From positions 1 to 64,000 of IMG/VR virus record IMGVR_UViG_3300044821_000131: DNA of 64,000 bases. One strand, written 5' to 3'. Source of the stretch: a virus. The first letter of the stretch is position 1, and each line of letters begins with the position of its first letter. A program made the position numbers and the translations under genes. Below, piece after piece: positions 34,882 through 42,851 of this stretch. The notes beneath the pieces are model-generated. The model was not told the origin of the DNA and made no database searches. It was given only the letters and a program-made list of their open reading frames with translations.

Positions 34882-35435
34882 TGCAATACAAGATCTGGGT
34901 GGATCTGGACGGGGTGCTGGCCAACTGGCACAAGAGCGCCTGCGAGGTCTTTGGGGTGCCATACCCAACCCGCACCGTGCTGTATCGTGACTGGATAGCC
35001 GAAACTACCAAGTTGCCAATAAATAAGCTGCTTGATCAGACGGACGATGTGCCCAGCTTCTGGAAGGATATGGAGCTTCTGCCGGTGGCGCCGCGGCTCA
35101 TATCCTACTTGGATGTCAATTTCCCCGATTGGCATTTTCTTACACATCCGACTTTGAGTTCGGTGTCATGGGGCGGTAAAGCGGCATGGGTCCGTAAGTA
35201 TTTCGGTAATGACGGCATGCGGCGCTTGGTGATGATGGGTGGTAAAAAGTCCCTGTTCGCAGATCGATATTCCGTTCTGATCGATGATACCCGCAAAATC
35301 ATCGACGAGTGGACCGCGGCCGGCGGCTTGGCATTTCATTGGGTTGAGTATACTTCTGATTGGAAAGAGGCGCATGAGACGCAACTGATACGGCTGATTA
35401 CGTATCTGGATTCGTTGAAAGAAAGCACAAAATAG
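34881..35435 (+). CDS. HAD-family 5'(3')-deoxyribonucleotidase-like protein, 184 aa
   Basis: HAD motif I is WVDLDGVLANW with the catalytic Asp pair. Later THPTLSSVSWGGKAAWVRKYFG supplies the motif II/III region, and VLIDDTRKIIDEW is motif IV. The layout matches phage and bacterial 5'-nucleotidases that dephosphorylate dNMPs, balancing nucleotide pools with ThyX and the MazG-like protein. The ATG at 34881 is preferred over the TTG one codon upstream. Confidence 0.75.
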   Translation: MQYKIWVDLDGVLANWHKSACEVFGVPYPTRTVLYRDWIAETTKLPINKLLDQTDDVPSFWKDMELLPVAPRLISYLDVNFPDWHFLTHPTLSSVSWGGKAAWVRKYFGNDGMRRLVMMGGKKSLFADRYSVLIDDTRKIIDEWTAAGGLAFHWVEYTSDWKEAHETQLIRLITYLDSLKESTK

Positions 35436-35477
35436 TATTTGCACCGGTGGTTTTCTTGTGCGATTAATAAGAACCAG

Positions 35478-35496
35478 TAGTCGGATGAACCGACTA
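35478..35496 (+). other. Short hairpin before the 35506 gene
   Basis: TAGTCGG-ATGAA-CCGACTA, a 7-bp stem ending 9 bases before the ATG at 35506. No U tract, so more likely a leader hairpin affecting translation than a terminator. Confidence 0.4.
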
Positions 35497-35505
35497 GGTA
35501 TTATT

Positions 35506-35985
35506 ATGAACGAACAAGAAAACAATACATCCAGTAACAACCCCAATCCTCAGTGTCTTCCGGCCAAGCCCGACTTCTCCGCGGTTTACATGGAGGCCTT
35601 ACGGACGTTGGAGGCGGTCATAGCAGCGAACCCGGAGACTCTTAGCAAGGATCTGTCTTCGGCATTGGAAGTCGGTAATGCACTGTTTCAACTGTTGGAG
35701 GCGTTGGCCCTGTACGGCCGGGGTCTTCAATGTAACTTGGACTCACTCGTGGCGCATCTGCCGGACACGGCCTTTCCAGAGGCCGCGTCTTTGAAAGCGT
35801 TGGCTATTCAGCTTCACACGGCATTTCACGAGGAGTCTCGATTTTGCGCCAACATGGAACGCATGGTGCGGGCGCGCATTCTGGAGAGCGCCGGCATCGA
35901 CCCGAATGACAATGACGCGGTTGTCAAATTTTTTACGAACGTCGGCCAAGCCGTAATGATGGCACCGGCCAACAAGGACAATTGA
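35506..35985 (+). CDS. Hypothetical protein, 159 aa
   Basis: Starts MNEQENNTSSNNPNPQ, a disordered polar head, then a helical body (LSSALEVGNALFQLLEALAL). The upstream in-frame start at 35458 reads through the hairpin. No family recognised. Confidence 0.55.
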   Translation: MNEQENNTSSNNPNPQCLPAKPDFSAVYMEALRTLEAVIAANPETLSKDLSSALEVGNALFQLLEALALYGRGLQCNLDSLVAHLPDTAFPEAASLKALAIQLHTAFHEESRFCANMERMVRARILESAGIDPNDNDAVVKFFTNVGQAVMMAPANKDN

Positions 35986-35997
35986 TTTATAAACAAT

Positions 35998-36603
35998 ATG
36001 GAACAAATTGAATATGCAGACATGGTGGCCAAGCTCAGAAAGCCTGGTGACGCCATCGTGAAAGAACTGAACGCCGATGACGCCGATCTGTTGCACATGA
36101 CCATCGGGCTAGTGGGCGAGGCTTCCGGTGAATTGCTCAGGACGTTGTACGCATCGGAAACACCAACTCAAGCGGCCCAAGACATGGAAAATATCATGGA
36201 GGAGCTCGGCGACATCGAATTCTATTTGGAAGGTATTCGCCAGTGTCTGGGCTTGGAGCGATCAACCGAGATCGACATATCCCGGATTCTTAATGTCCCG
36301 ACTGGCACTCTTTACTTGGCCATTATTCTGGCGTTCACGTCCGCAGATCAGCTGTTGGATCACGTGAAGAAAAAAGTGATTTATCGCAAACCCTTGGATA
36401 TGCATCAGATTCGCGAGGCGCTCGCTATGATTGAATTCTGTCTGTTTGGCTTACGCAACAACTTAGGACTTGGACGGGACCACATCTTGCAGTTGAACAT
36501 GGACAAGCTGGCTAAACGGTATCCGGGGTATAGTTACTCCAATGCTTCGGCACAAGCCCGGGCGGATAAGCTGACAGCCGAGGCGCCTGCAACAGGAGGC
36601 TGA
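35998..36603 (+). CDS. MazG-like nucleotide pyrophosphohydrolase, 201 aa
   Basis: All-alpha NTP pyrophosphatase pattern: GLVGEASGELLRTL then EELGDIEFYLEGIRQCLGL, matching the EExx12-28ExxD signature of the MazG superfamily. The second half partly repeats the layout (REALAMIEFCLFGLRNNLGL), and NMDKLAKRYPGYSYS matches the typical MazG C-terminus. Phage MazG enzymes hydrolyse (d)NTPs or lower ppGpp. The second half lacks the acidic metal ligands and is probably not catalytic. Confidence 0.65.
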   Translation: MEQIEYADMVAKLRKPGDAIVKELNADDADLLHMTIGLVGEASGELLRTLYASETPTQAAQDMENIMEELGDIEFYLEGIRQCLGLERSTEIDISRILNVPTGTLYLAIILAFTSADQLLDHVKKKVIYRKPLDMHQIREALAMIEFCLFGLRNNLGLGRDHILQLNMDKLAKRYPGYSYSNASAQARADKLTAEAPATGG

Positions 36604-36658
36604 TTTGGGTTATAAATAGATGAGCAGGTAGTTTCTTTTAAGTGCTCGGACAGTGTGA

Positions 36659-36690
36659 CGACCGGCCGAAGTTTATGGCCGGTCGTTTTC
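36659..36690 (+). terminator. Rho-independent terminator
   Basis: CGACCGGCC stem, 9-base loop, GGCCGGTCG, then TTTTCG. Ends the 34.1-36.6 kb operon. Confidence 0.8.
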
Positions 36691-36726
36691 GTTTATATCA
36701 ACAAACCTCGGTTAACTAAAAATCAC

Positions 36727-37698
36727 ATGAATAATTCGAAACAAGATGGTTTGGACATTAGCGTAGTCAGTGAAGCGGCGGCTAGTCGTTATGGTGATTA
36801 CCGTTCACGCATGGACAGTTCGAGAATCACCTTCTCCAAGTCGAGCAAGGAGTTGGCAGCCGAACGCTTGGCCTACTTGGGTCAGCTCGAAGTTCCACCC
36901 AGTTCCGTGCCCATGTTTGACTTGGAGCGCACCAGTAACGAAGTGTTGCATCATCTGACGGAACACAACGTCAAGCAATTGCTCATTTCGAGCATGGCCG
37001 TTCTCGGTGTTCTCCGCGGTAATGACCCGCGTACGGTGTTTCGCCTTACCAAGGATATTCGTGTGCCCGATGAGGTCACCCGGCTCCGCAAGGAGAACGA
37101 ACGTCTGTCTGGCGATATCGTCATTGCTCAAGCGACGGCGGTCAACGCCAAGCGGTATTCCGACAAGCTGGAGGCCAAGATCGAGGAACTGGAAGAACAG
37201 CTGGTGGCCAAGCCCGAGGACACGGCAGCCTTCGAGCAGGCACTACAGACCAACATCGAAGCGTCCGACGCTTTCGGCGTGTATGGTGAACCGCTGCTTG
37301 CGCTGTTCGATCAGGTGATCGAGGCTTTGGAATTGAACAAGGAAAATCCGGACTCGGATTTTATTGTCGGTACGCTTCAGCACGTCATGGACGCCATGAG
37401 CAACGTTATTCTGCCTTGGAAGGAACTTGCACGTCCGCTGACAATCCCGGCCGCGGAAGAAGTCCCGCCGGATCTCGCGGAACGTATCGCGTCGGCGGCG
37501 CCCGAAGCCTTGGAAGTGCCGATCGCACCGGCTCCGCCTGTGGCAACCGAAACTCCTGAAGTGTCAGCGCCGGTCGCGGCACCCGAAAATACTACGATGC
37601 CGGAGGCGACGGAAGTTGCCGCGGTATCCGAGCCTCCGGTGGCTGAAACTTCGACCGAAGTGTCGGTTGTGGAGACGCCCTCGGCGGATACGGTTTAA
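36727..37698 (+). CDS. Coiled-coil protein with Ala/Pro/Glu-rich tail, 323 aa
   Basis: Starts MNNSKQDGLDISVVSEAA after the terminator; a longer reading from 36655 would start inside it. Residues about 120-180 form a coiled coil (RLRKENERLSGDIVIAQATA, KLEAKIEELEEQL). The last 90 residues are low complexity, Ala/Pro/Glu/Thr. It lies in its own unit between two terminators, so probably abundant; scaffold or structural role is possible. Confidence 0.55.
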   Translation: MNNSKQDGLDISVVSEAAASRYGDYRSRMDSSRITFSKSSKELAAERLAYLGQLEVPPSSVPMFDLERTSNEVLHHLTEHNVKQLLISSMAVLGVLRGNDPRTVFRLTKDIRVPDEVTRLRKENERLSGDIVIAQATAVNAKRYSDKLEAKIEELEEQLVAKPEDTAAFEQALQTNIEASDAFGVYGEPLLALFDQVIEALELNKENPDSDFIVGTLQHVMDAMSNVILPWKELARPLTIPAAEEVPPDLAERIASAAPEALEVPIAPAPPVATETPEVSAPVAAPENTTMPEATEVAAVSEPPVAETSTEVSVVETPSADTV

Positions 37699-37709
37699 TT
37701 ACTCATCTC

Positions 37710-37750
37710 GACGGGTGGGAACAAGCAATTGTTCTCACCCGTCTTTTCTT
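37710..37750 (+). terminator. Rho-independent terminator
   Basis: GACGGGTG-GGAACAA stem with TTGTTCT-CACCCGTC around a GCAA loop, followed by TTTTCTTTCTT. Strong hairpin and U tract. Confidence 0.85.
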
Positions 37751-37781
37751 TCTTCTTTATTTATCTGAATCATTTCGTACG

Positions 37782-37967
37782 ATGGCAAAACATGACTCAC
37801 ACATTCCGACAATCGCCCTTACCGCTGGATTTCTGGCGGCTCCCGTCGCTGTACCAGTGGCACTGGTAATCTTTGGCGGCTATCTCATTTACTCGATTTT
37901 ACATTGCGGCAAATCAACACATGAAAACGACACTAACTCGGAACGACCTGGTTCTGATACTCCTTAA
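37782..37967 (+). CDS. Small membrane protein, 61 aa
   Basis: One or two hydrophobic stretches (LTAGFLAAPVAVPVALVIFG and YLIYSIL), then a polar tail. It overlaps the next gene by 47 bases. Function unknown. Confidence 0.5.
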   Translation: MAKHDSHIPTIALTAGFLAAPVAVPVALVIFGGYLIYSILHCGKSTHENDTNSERPGSDTP

Positions 37968-38556
37968 CTCATATCCCCATCACGACTTTGATATTCCATG
38001 GAATTTCGAAAATTCCAAAACTATTACCGTCCCGGTTGGGGATCCGTTGATAACGGCATTGTTGGAATCATTTGCGGGAGTTGCTGGATCAGCTGACTCC
38101 GTCGAAGATATTTTGGGTTCGCTTTATAATGGGTTGAAATCTTGGCAGACAGACTTGAACGACACTTTGAATAATCTGCAGCGCCACGTGATGAATGTTT
38201 GCACGGCGCAGTACGCGGAATTCTTGGTCGAAAACTCGGCCGTTCACACCGAGAATATTTTTCTTTATTGGCATTCTTTTGCGCACAAGGGTTCGGTTTT
38301 TACCAATTTGACGCGGCTGCTGGTGCGTGATAGATATGAGACAGAATACCGGAAGGCTAGTGCGGAGTTATCGCCGACCCAGCATGGAGAGATGGAGCGA
38401 AACAAAAAAGTCTTGGCAAGCCTTCGACAGCAGCTTATGATCAATTTATCTGGTATTCCCGACGGCATCAGTAAAGAGCCTTTGTGGAAGACCGATAAAA
38501 AAGATGCCACCGATCCAGCAACTCCTGTTGACGAAACTAAGCGCCCGGTCGCCTAA
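37921..38556 (+). CDS. Hypothetical protein, 211 aa
   Basis: Starts MKTTLTRNDLVLILLNSYPH. Predominantly helical, soluble. It overlaps the small membrane protein; an earlier in-frame start at 37873 would overlap further. No family recognised. Confidence 0.5.
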   Translation: MKTTLTRNDLVLILLNSYPHHDFDIPWNFENSKTITVPVGDPLITALLESFAGVAGSADSVEDILGSLYNGLKSWQTDLNDTLNNLQRHVMNVCTAQYAEFLVENSAVHTENIFLYWHSFAHKGSVFTNLTRLLVRDRYETEYRKASAELSPTQHGEMERNKKVLASLRQQLMINLSGIPDGISKEPLWKTDKKDATDPATPVDETKRPVA

Positions 38557-38575
38557 GCAACGAGGGTTCTACGCC

Positions 38576-39187
38576 ATGGTGAGGTCCGTTCAAAATGGCG
38601 AGCGCCCACTTCATAGCGTCACAAAATCTGTATCCGATGCGGCGCAGAAGCTGTTGCCGAAAGATGCTTCGCAGGAATCAAATGTTACCTACACCTCGGA
38701 ACCTCAATCGGTGAGTCCACCTGAAGCGTCTCGTAAGATGTCTTGCGCCCAGCGTTTCTTCGTCGCCGATTTTATCCCGAAGTTGGCCAACATCAGCAGC
38801 ATGATTCTTCGATCACACAAGGCTATCCATCAAGCTGGGGCTGCCCGACGTCAAGTGCTGGCCAAGGAGATCGACAAACTCCGTAAGCACAATGAGAAGC
38901 TGCAAACGCAGGCTCAGAAAGCTGAGGAAAAGGCTGTACAGTCTGAGCAGAAGGTTCGAGAGGCTGAGATGCAAGTAGCACAGGCCGGTAAGACGGTCGA
39001 ACAGATTCAGGCCATGCAAATGGCACAAAGAACTCCTCCTCCACCCGAACAGCCGCCGTATGGTAATATGTTGCTTGGTGGTGCGCCTGGTGGCGCTACT
39101 CCTGGCGCTACTCCTGTGCCGCAAGCTACTCCTGCGCCTCCGGCTAATCCCTCCATTCCCGGTATGACGATGGCGCCTGCGGTATAA
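38576..39187 (+). CDS. Coiled-coil protein with Gly/Pro/Ala tail, 203 aa
   Basis: Starts MVRSVQNGERPLHSV with GAGG upstream; the same frame is open from an ATG at 38504 inside the previous gene. Residues about 95-150 form a coiled coil (RKHNEKLQTQAQKAEEKAVQ). The final 50 residues are Pro/Gly/Ala-rich (PGGATPGATPVPQATPAP), likely disordered. Could be a scaffold or virion tether; unproven. Confidence 0.5.
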   Translation: MVRSVQNGERPLHSVTKSVSDAAQKLLPKDASQESNVTYTSEPQSVSPPEASRKMSCAQRFFVADFIPKLANISSMILRSHKAIHQAGAARRQVLAKEIDKLRKHNEKLQTQAQKAEEKAVQSEQKVREAEMQVAQAGKTVEQIQAMQMAQRTPPPPEQPPYGNMLLGGAPGGATPGATPVPQATPAPPANPSIPGMTMAPAV

Positions 39188-39230
39188 TCGTCTTTCCTTC
39201 GGTTTTCAAGGTCGTGAACTTTCGTGTCCG

Positions 39231-39259
39231 TTGACTTAATACATATTTTGATTTAAAAA
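39231..39259 (+). promoter_or_regulatory. Possible promoter TTGACT-17-TAAAAA
   Basis: TTGACT at 39231-39236 and TAAAAA at 39254-39259 with a 17-base AT-rich spacer, immediately before the ATG at 39263. The -10 is weak. Confidence 0.35.
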
Positions 39260-39262
39260 TTC

Positions 39263-39787
39263 ATGAAGATACATCTTTTGGTTGGCCAGCGAAAAGAGAG
39301 CTATGCTGGCGAGTTTGCTCCTGAAGTTTTGGAAGCCATAGACGAATTCGGTAATTGCGAAAATGCCGGCGAATGGCTGCAGGGTAAGATGAAGGAGTAC
39401 CGCGTTGACGCTTCTTTTGAAGCACTAGTCATAGTTACATTGGAAGTTCCTACACTTAAAATTTTGGAACGTTTACGTCCGAATAATGAACCTATTGTCG
39501 CCGAGGTGGTAGACACAGATTTATTGACCCTATATCTAAAAGATTCAGACGGTATTTGGAAATCACACAGCTACGAAACGTTATCCGATTTGGCCGGGGA
39601 GTTTGCCAAACGTAACATAAAAATCGGCAATGACGTGAAGATCGGCAATTTCGTGAAGATCGGCAATGACGTGACGATCGGCAATCGCGTGGCGATTGGC
39701 AATGACGTGATGATCGGCAATCGCGTGACGATCATTGATAACACATGTATACCTCCGGAGCTTATCATTCAAAAAAGACTAAGCTGA
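39263..39787 (+). CDS. Hexapeptide-repeat protein, chimeric and truncated (copy 3)
   Basis: Differs from the other copies at both ends. The first about 80 residues (LVGQRKESYAGEFAPEVLEA, EYRVDASFEALVIVTLEVP) are a separate short phage-protein domain. It is followed by the family N-terminal block (LYLKDSDGIWKSHSYETL) and six hexapeptide units. The C-terminal domain is missing: the frame runs into NTCIPPELIIQKRLS and stops at a TGA in the sequence AAGCTGA that also ends the ORFs at the attC-like sites in 42.1-42.5 kb. So a cassette-type rearrangement probably removed the original 3' end. Confidence 0.7.
   Translation: MKIHLLVGQRKESYAGEFAPEVLEAIDEFGNCENAGEWLQGKMKEYRVDASFEALVIVTLEVPTLKILERLRPNNEPIVAEVVDTDLLTLYLKDSDGIWKSHSYETLSDLAGEFAKRNIKIGNDVKIGNFVKIGNDVTIGNRVAIGNDVMIGNRVTIIDNTCIPPELIIQKRLS
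39620..39727 (+). repeat. 18-bp coding tandem repeat, 6 units
   Basis: Six units in frame with copy 3, after which the repeat decays into non-family sequence. Confidence 0.9.
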
Positions 39788-39896
39788 GACATCGGCACGG
39801 TCGAGAAATGACGGATACATTTGAAATCGCAACCAAACTAAAATCTATGGCCTATGGAAAGAGTAGTGCCGATTGTTCTCCAACACCGTGTTCGGC
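39780..39896 (+). repeat. Partial attC-like site B0
   Basis: Inner left arm AAGCTGAGACATCGGC and right arm CCGATTGTTCTCCAACACCGTGTTCGGC closely match the site at 42442-42552, including the extra bases on the right arm. The outer left end (RYYYAAC) is missing, replaced by hexapeptide-gene sequence: a junction or deletion scar. Confidence 0.55.
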
Positions 39897-40062
39897 GGAG
39901 CCGTCTTGGACGGCCTTCGTCGCGCGAATGAAAAAGGAAGCTCCAACGTTGGTCCCGGATGAAAATGACGACAAGTGGAAAAATTTGCATGCTGTTTATA
40001 TCATGGGCTACGCTGCTTGCCTCGATACCATGAGAGCAGAATTGGACGTACAGATCGACTGA
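39808..40062 (+). CDS. Hypothetical protein, 84 aa
   Basis: Starts inside the partial attC-like site; residues about 20-32 (SADCSPTPCSAEPS) are encoded by its right arm. The rest (FVARMKKEAPTLVPDENDDKW) looks like a real small protein. The true start may be further downstream. Confidence 0.4.
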   Translation: MTDTFEIATKLKSMAYGKSSADCSPTPCSAEPSWTAFVARMKKEAPTLVPDENDDKWKNLHAVYIMGYAACLDTMRAELDVQID

Positions 40063-40064
40063 CT

Positions 40065-40673
40065 ATGACTTTTGCAACCTTTGATACAGCGACCACTGGA
40101 AAGATTAATTGGAAACAGCCGCTGTCTTGGCATGGACAGCCACGTATTGTCTCCACAGGTGCGGTTCTGTTCGACGATGTCGGACGAGAGCTCGCCAGCT
40201 ATTATTCCCTGATCAGACCGGAGGGGTTTCTTATTCCTTCCGATGCCACCAAGGTTCACGGCATCACCACAGAGAAGGCGGAGCAGTATGGAGTCAATTA
40301 CAACATCGCCATGACTTCGGTGATCTCAATGCTCAACTTGGCGGATTATATTCTGATCTTCAATGAAGCGTTCGATCGCAACATGGTTAATATCGAGGCG
40401 TTGATGCGCAGTAATGCGAATGGATACTTGGAGCGTAATCGTTCTCGTATCCGGTGTATGATGCAGGTTATGACCGCGCGTTGTAAGCTAGCTCATCCCT
40501 ACGACACCGGTGACTACAAGGGGCCCAGTTTGGATGAGGCGTGGCAATACACTTTCGGTTTACCACGAGATGTATCTAAAGTGCATAACGCTGGGGTCGA
40601 TGCGCGTGAGACCGGATTGATAGCTTTGGAACTGATACGTAGAAATGACTGGAATATCAACGACGCAACTTAA
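40065..40673 (+). CDS. DEDD-family 3'-5' exonuclease-like protein lacking one catalytic Glu, 202 aa
   Basis: DnaQ-like fold pattern. Motif I should be D-x-E-T-T-G but reads D7-T-A9-T-T-G (FATFDTATTG), so the catalytic Glu is Ala. Motif II IFNEAFDRNM and motif III VHNAGVDARET keep the later Asp and His. If the substitution is genuine the enzyme may be inactive, a binding protein, or use another residue. Starts at the ATG at 40065; a longer frame begins at 39975 inside the previous gene. Confidence 0.65.
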   Translation: MTFATFDTATTGKINWKQPLSWHGQPRIVSTGAVLFDDVGRELASYYSLIRPEGFLIPSDATKVHGITTEKAEQYGVNYNIAMTSVISMLNLADYILIFNEAFDRNMVNIEALMRSNANGYLERNRSRIRCMMQVMTARCKLAHPYDTGDYKGPSLDEAWQYTFGLPRDVSKVHNAGVDARETGLIALELIRRNDWNINDAT

Positions 40674-40679
40674 ACACAC

Positions 40680-41162
40680 ATGAAAGAATTACATCCTGAC
40701 GATCCCCGACTTAAGATAAAAATGAATCGATTGGCCAACACCAAGAATCAGCACCAAGGTATACACAAAAAAGTTTTGTGTGTTTGCTCGGCCGGGCTGC
40801 TCCGATCGCCGACACTGGCCTGGGTTTTATCGAATCCTCCATGGAACTGCAACACCCGCGCTTGTGGTGCTGAACCCGAGTACGCATTGATTCCATTAGA
40901 CTTGGCTCTTGTCGAATGGGCTGATGAAATCGTTTGTGCTGAACAGGAGCACGTGGACGCTGCAAAGGCGTTCGTGAAGCATTGCTCGGATGCAGACAAA
41001 CGGATTTTCAATCTGGATCTACCCGATTATCACAGCACGCGCTCTACCAGTCTGGTCCATCTTATTAACGAGCGTTTGGACGCGGTTAAATTTGAAGGTA
41101 CGGTACCGACAGATCTGTCGTCCACTAAGCGTCGGGATTTATCGTCATCGTCAATTGTCTGA
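40680..41162 (+). CDS. Low-molecular-weight phosphotyrosine phosphatase-like protein, 160 aa
   Basis: P-loop C36-x5-R42-S (CVCSAGLLRSPT) is the LMW-PTP signature, here without the usual Asn, and the LDLPDYH near residue 130 could supply the general acid Asp. Such enzymes remove phosphate from tyrosine; related folds are arsenate reductases. In a phage it might reset host signalling or act in RNA metabolism; the substrate is unknown. Confidence 0.55.
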   Translation: MKELHPDDPRLKIKMNRLANTKNQHQGIHKKVLCVCSAGLLRSPTLAWVLSNPPWNCNTRACGAEPEYALIPLDLALVEWADEIVCAEQEHVDAAKAFVKHCSDADKRIFNLDLPDYHSTRSTSLVHLINERLDAVKFEGTVPTDLSSTKRRDLSSSSIV

Positions 41163-41207
41163 ACTTGGAATGAGGATAATTTTTGGAGCCGACGGCTGCA
41201 ATTCCGT

Positions 41208-41381
41208 ATGAGCAATCCGCGTGATCCCCTTACACCTGAACAAATCAAGCACTGGCGTGACATGCTTGTCGGTATGTTCGGTCCTTGGGCCTTCATAATG
41301 CCAGAGGAGGACATCCAGCGTATGAGGGAGCATTTACAAAGTGATTTGGATTCACATGAAATCAATGACTCAAAAGAATAA
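41208..41381 (+). CDS. Hypothetical protein, 57 aa
   Basis: Starts MSNPRDPLTPEQIKHWRDML and continues GPWAFIMPEEDIQRMREHL; helical and acidic. Its end lies just before the first core-like GTTATGC of island B. No family recognised. Confidence 0.45.
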   Translation: MSNPRDPLTPEQIKHWRDMLVGMFGPWAFIMPEEDIQRMREHLQSDLDSHEINDSKE

Positions 41382-41406
41382 ACGGAAACGGTTGGTGTGA
41401 CTTGTT

Positions 41407-41670
41407 ATGCCACGAGAACACTCAATGTCGTGCGAATGGCCAGAGGGTTGTAGCTGTGGAGCATCAGCGTGGAATCGATTGGAGCGTGAGCGTGACTGGT
41501 ATCGCTGTCGCGTAAAACTGTTGGAACAGCACAAGTCAATGCTCCGAGAGCCAGAACTAACGCTGGTATGTGATATCATGGCAAACGGCCAACTAATGCC
41601 CGACCCAGACGGGAAACGATATGGGCCTAACGCAGACTTGTCAGGCATATCGATAACAAAACTGACATAA
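41407..41670 (+). CDS. Island B ORF 1: hypothetical protein, 87 aa
   Basis: The ATG is inside a GTTATGC core (41404-41410), as for two other island ORFs. Contains CEWPEGCSCGAS and a helical middle. Near its end GCCTAACGCAGACTTG resembles the left arm of an attC-like site without a partner arm. No family recognised. Confidence 0.5.
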   Translation: MPREHSMSCEWPEGCSCGASAWNRLERERDWYRCRVKLLEQHKSMLREPELTLVCDIMANGQLMPDPDGKRYGPNADLSGISITKLT

Positions 41671-41675
41671 AACAT

Positions 41676-41882
41676 ATGACTGAAACTCCACAAACCAAAA
41701 AAACTCTGCTGCCGAAATACGAAGACGGAAGCGGATATAGGATCGAAAGAGAACTGTGTGTCTTCTGCCACAAACCGCTGCTCGACTCATTCCACTTTGC
41801 CAGCGATGACGGTAAGCAACACTGGCACACATACTGCGCAAACAGAAAAGGCGTAACGTCCCGGATGAGCCGCCCGCGATAG
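41676..41882 (+). CDS. Island B ORF 2: small Cys/His protein, 68 aa
   Basis: Contains LCVFCHKPL and HWHTYCANR, a likely zinc-binding set (CxxC, HxxxC). Its end passes through the left arm of the site at 41851. No family recognised. Confidence 0.5.
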   Translation: MTETPQTKKTLLPKYEDGSGYRIERELCVFCHKPLLDSFHFASDDGKQHWHTYCANRKGVTSRMSRPR

Positions 41883-41959
41883 GCGACTCACGAACACCAA
41901 AAGATTTATGATCAAAAAGAAAGCGTCAACGCGGGTTGGCTCCATCGGGCGGGTTATGC
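41851..41959 (+). repeat. attC-like site B1 (109 bp)
   Basis: Left end GCGTAAC, right end GTTATGC; arms pair as GATGAGCCGCCCGCG against the complement GATGGAGCCAACCCGCG, again with extra bases only on the right arm. Same length as site A1. The next ORF's ATG is inside the terminal GTTATGC. Confidence 0.65.
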
Positions 41960-42135
41960 CTCAGTTGGTGATATGCGACCATCATGGGCATGACTACTGC
42001 GAGGGATGCCAACATAACGAACCCCACAAAGCAAACAGTGAGGACGACGGCGAACTCTGCACATGCGGCGGAGTCTGTGGGGCAAACGGGCCAAACTTCA
42101 ACGTGCGCTGCCTGCGACATAACGCCTCAAGCTGA
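41956..42135 (+). CDS. Island B ORF 3: Cys/His-rich protein, 59 aa
   Basis: Starts MPQLVICDHHGHDYCEGC at the core site and has ELCTCGGVCGAN. Two clusters of Cys/His suggest zinc. It ends HNASS because the next attC-like left arm encodes the last residues and stop. A start at 41908 is possible but lies inside site B1. Confidence 0.5.
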   Translation: MPQLVICDHHGHDYCEGCQHNEPHKANSEDDGELCTCGGVCGANGPNFNVRCLRHNASS

Positions 42136-42236
42136 GGCACGTCGGACTAAAGACTTTATGAAACCTGTGAAACCAAAAATCCGTAGCGATAAAAACAAAC
42201 CGTCCAACCGACGTTGCCTCCGGCGCGGTGTTAGGC
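42117..42236 (+). repeat. attC-like site B2 (120 bp)
   Basis: Left end ACATAACGCC, right end GTTAGGC. Inner arms GAGGCACGTCGG and CCGACGTTGCCTC pair perfectly apart from one extra base on the right arm. Spacer of about 65 bases. One of the clearest sites in the window. Confidence 0.7.
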
Positions 42237-42262
42237 GACACGATTGGATAAACGGCCCCGAT

Positions 42263-42460
42263 ATGATTCCGAAGCCTGTAAAAAAGGCGATCAAAGAATG
42301 GCGGGCCATCACAAGTCCAATGGAGAAAATCGGATTCATCCTGCACGCTTTCGACCCGACAATACAGTTCCGCTGTCCCGACAGTAACCGAGTGTTTGAT
42401 ATGTCAATAAGTGCCGTCAAACGCATAAATGCCGCCTTGTCGCCTAACGCCTCAAGCTGA
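42263..42460 (+). CDS. Island B ORF 4: hypothetical protein, 65 aa
   Basis: Starts MIPKPVKKAIKEWRAITSP; basic and helical. Ends NASS, identical to ORF 3, because both stops are formed by the attC-like left arm ending AAGCTGA. A cassette-sized unit between sites B2 and B3. Confidence 0.55.
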   Translation: MIPKPVKKAIKEWRAITSPMEKIGFILHAFDPTIQFRCPDSNRVFDMSISAVKRINAALSPNASS

Positions 42461-42552
42461 GACATCGGCGACCTGCGATGTCCAGCAACCCAAAACCTTA
42501 TGCTCAAAACTGAAAGCGCCAATACCGATTGTTCTCCAGCGCCGGGTTCGGG
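42442..42552 (+). repeat. attC-like site B3 (111 bp)
   Basis: Left end GCCTAAC, right end GTTCGGG; inner arms GAGACATCGG against complement GAGAACAATCGG. Closely related to partial site B0 at 39780. The right-end core deviates from GTTRRRY. Confidence 0.6.
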
Positions 42553-42851
42553 TGCTGGCTTGGATAACTGAATGGGTCGAAGCAATCTGGAAGGCGTTTC
42601 GACCGCCAAAACGGAAGCGGCTGGAACTGCGGCTCTGCACATGGACTGCCGCAGACAAGCTGATTCGGGAAGGTGGCGGCGCTTGGACGGTAGCCGCCGA
42701 AGATGACCACAACATGGTGCTTGGGTGTGTGTGGTTGGAACGCCTGGAACAATATCCCGACTTCTCGAAGCAGCAGTCGAACGGTGAAGTCAGCGATGGC
42801 GGGACGCTGACTTCCGAATTGAAATCCAAACGCGAACCCGCCATTCGCTGA
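42552..42851 (+). CDS. Island B ORF 5: hypothetical protein, 99 aa (GTG start)
   Basis: Reads from GTG directly after site B3: MLAWITEWVEAIWKAFRPPK. Tryptophan-rich and basic at the start, acidic later. Its 3' third overlaps site B4. The same frame continues upstream through site B3 to 42429, which is unlikely to be translated. Confidence 0.45.
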   Translation: MLAWITEWVEAIWKAFRPPKRKRLELRLCTWTAADKLIREGGGAWTVAAEDDHNMVLGCVWLERLEQYPDFSKQQSNGEVSDGGTLTSELKSKREPAIR

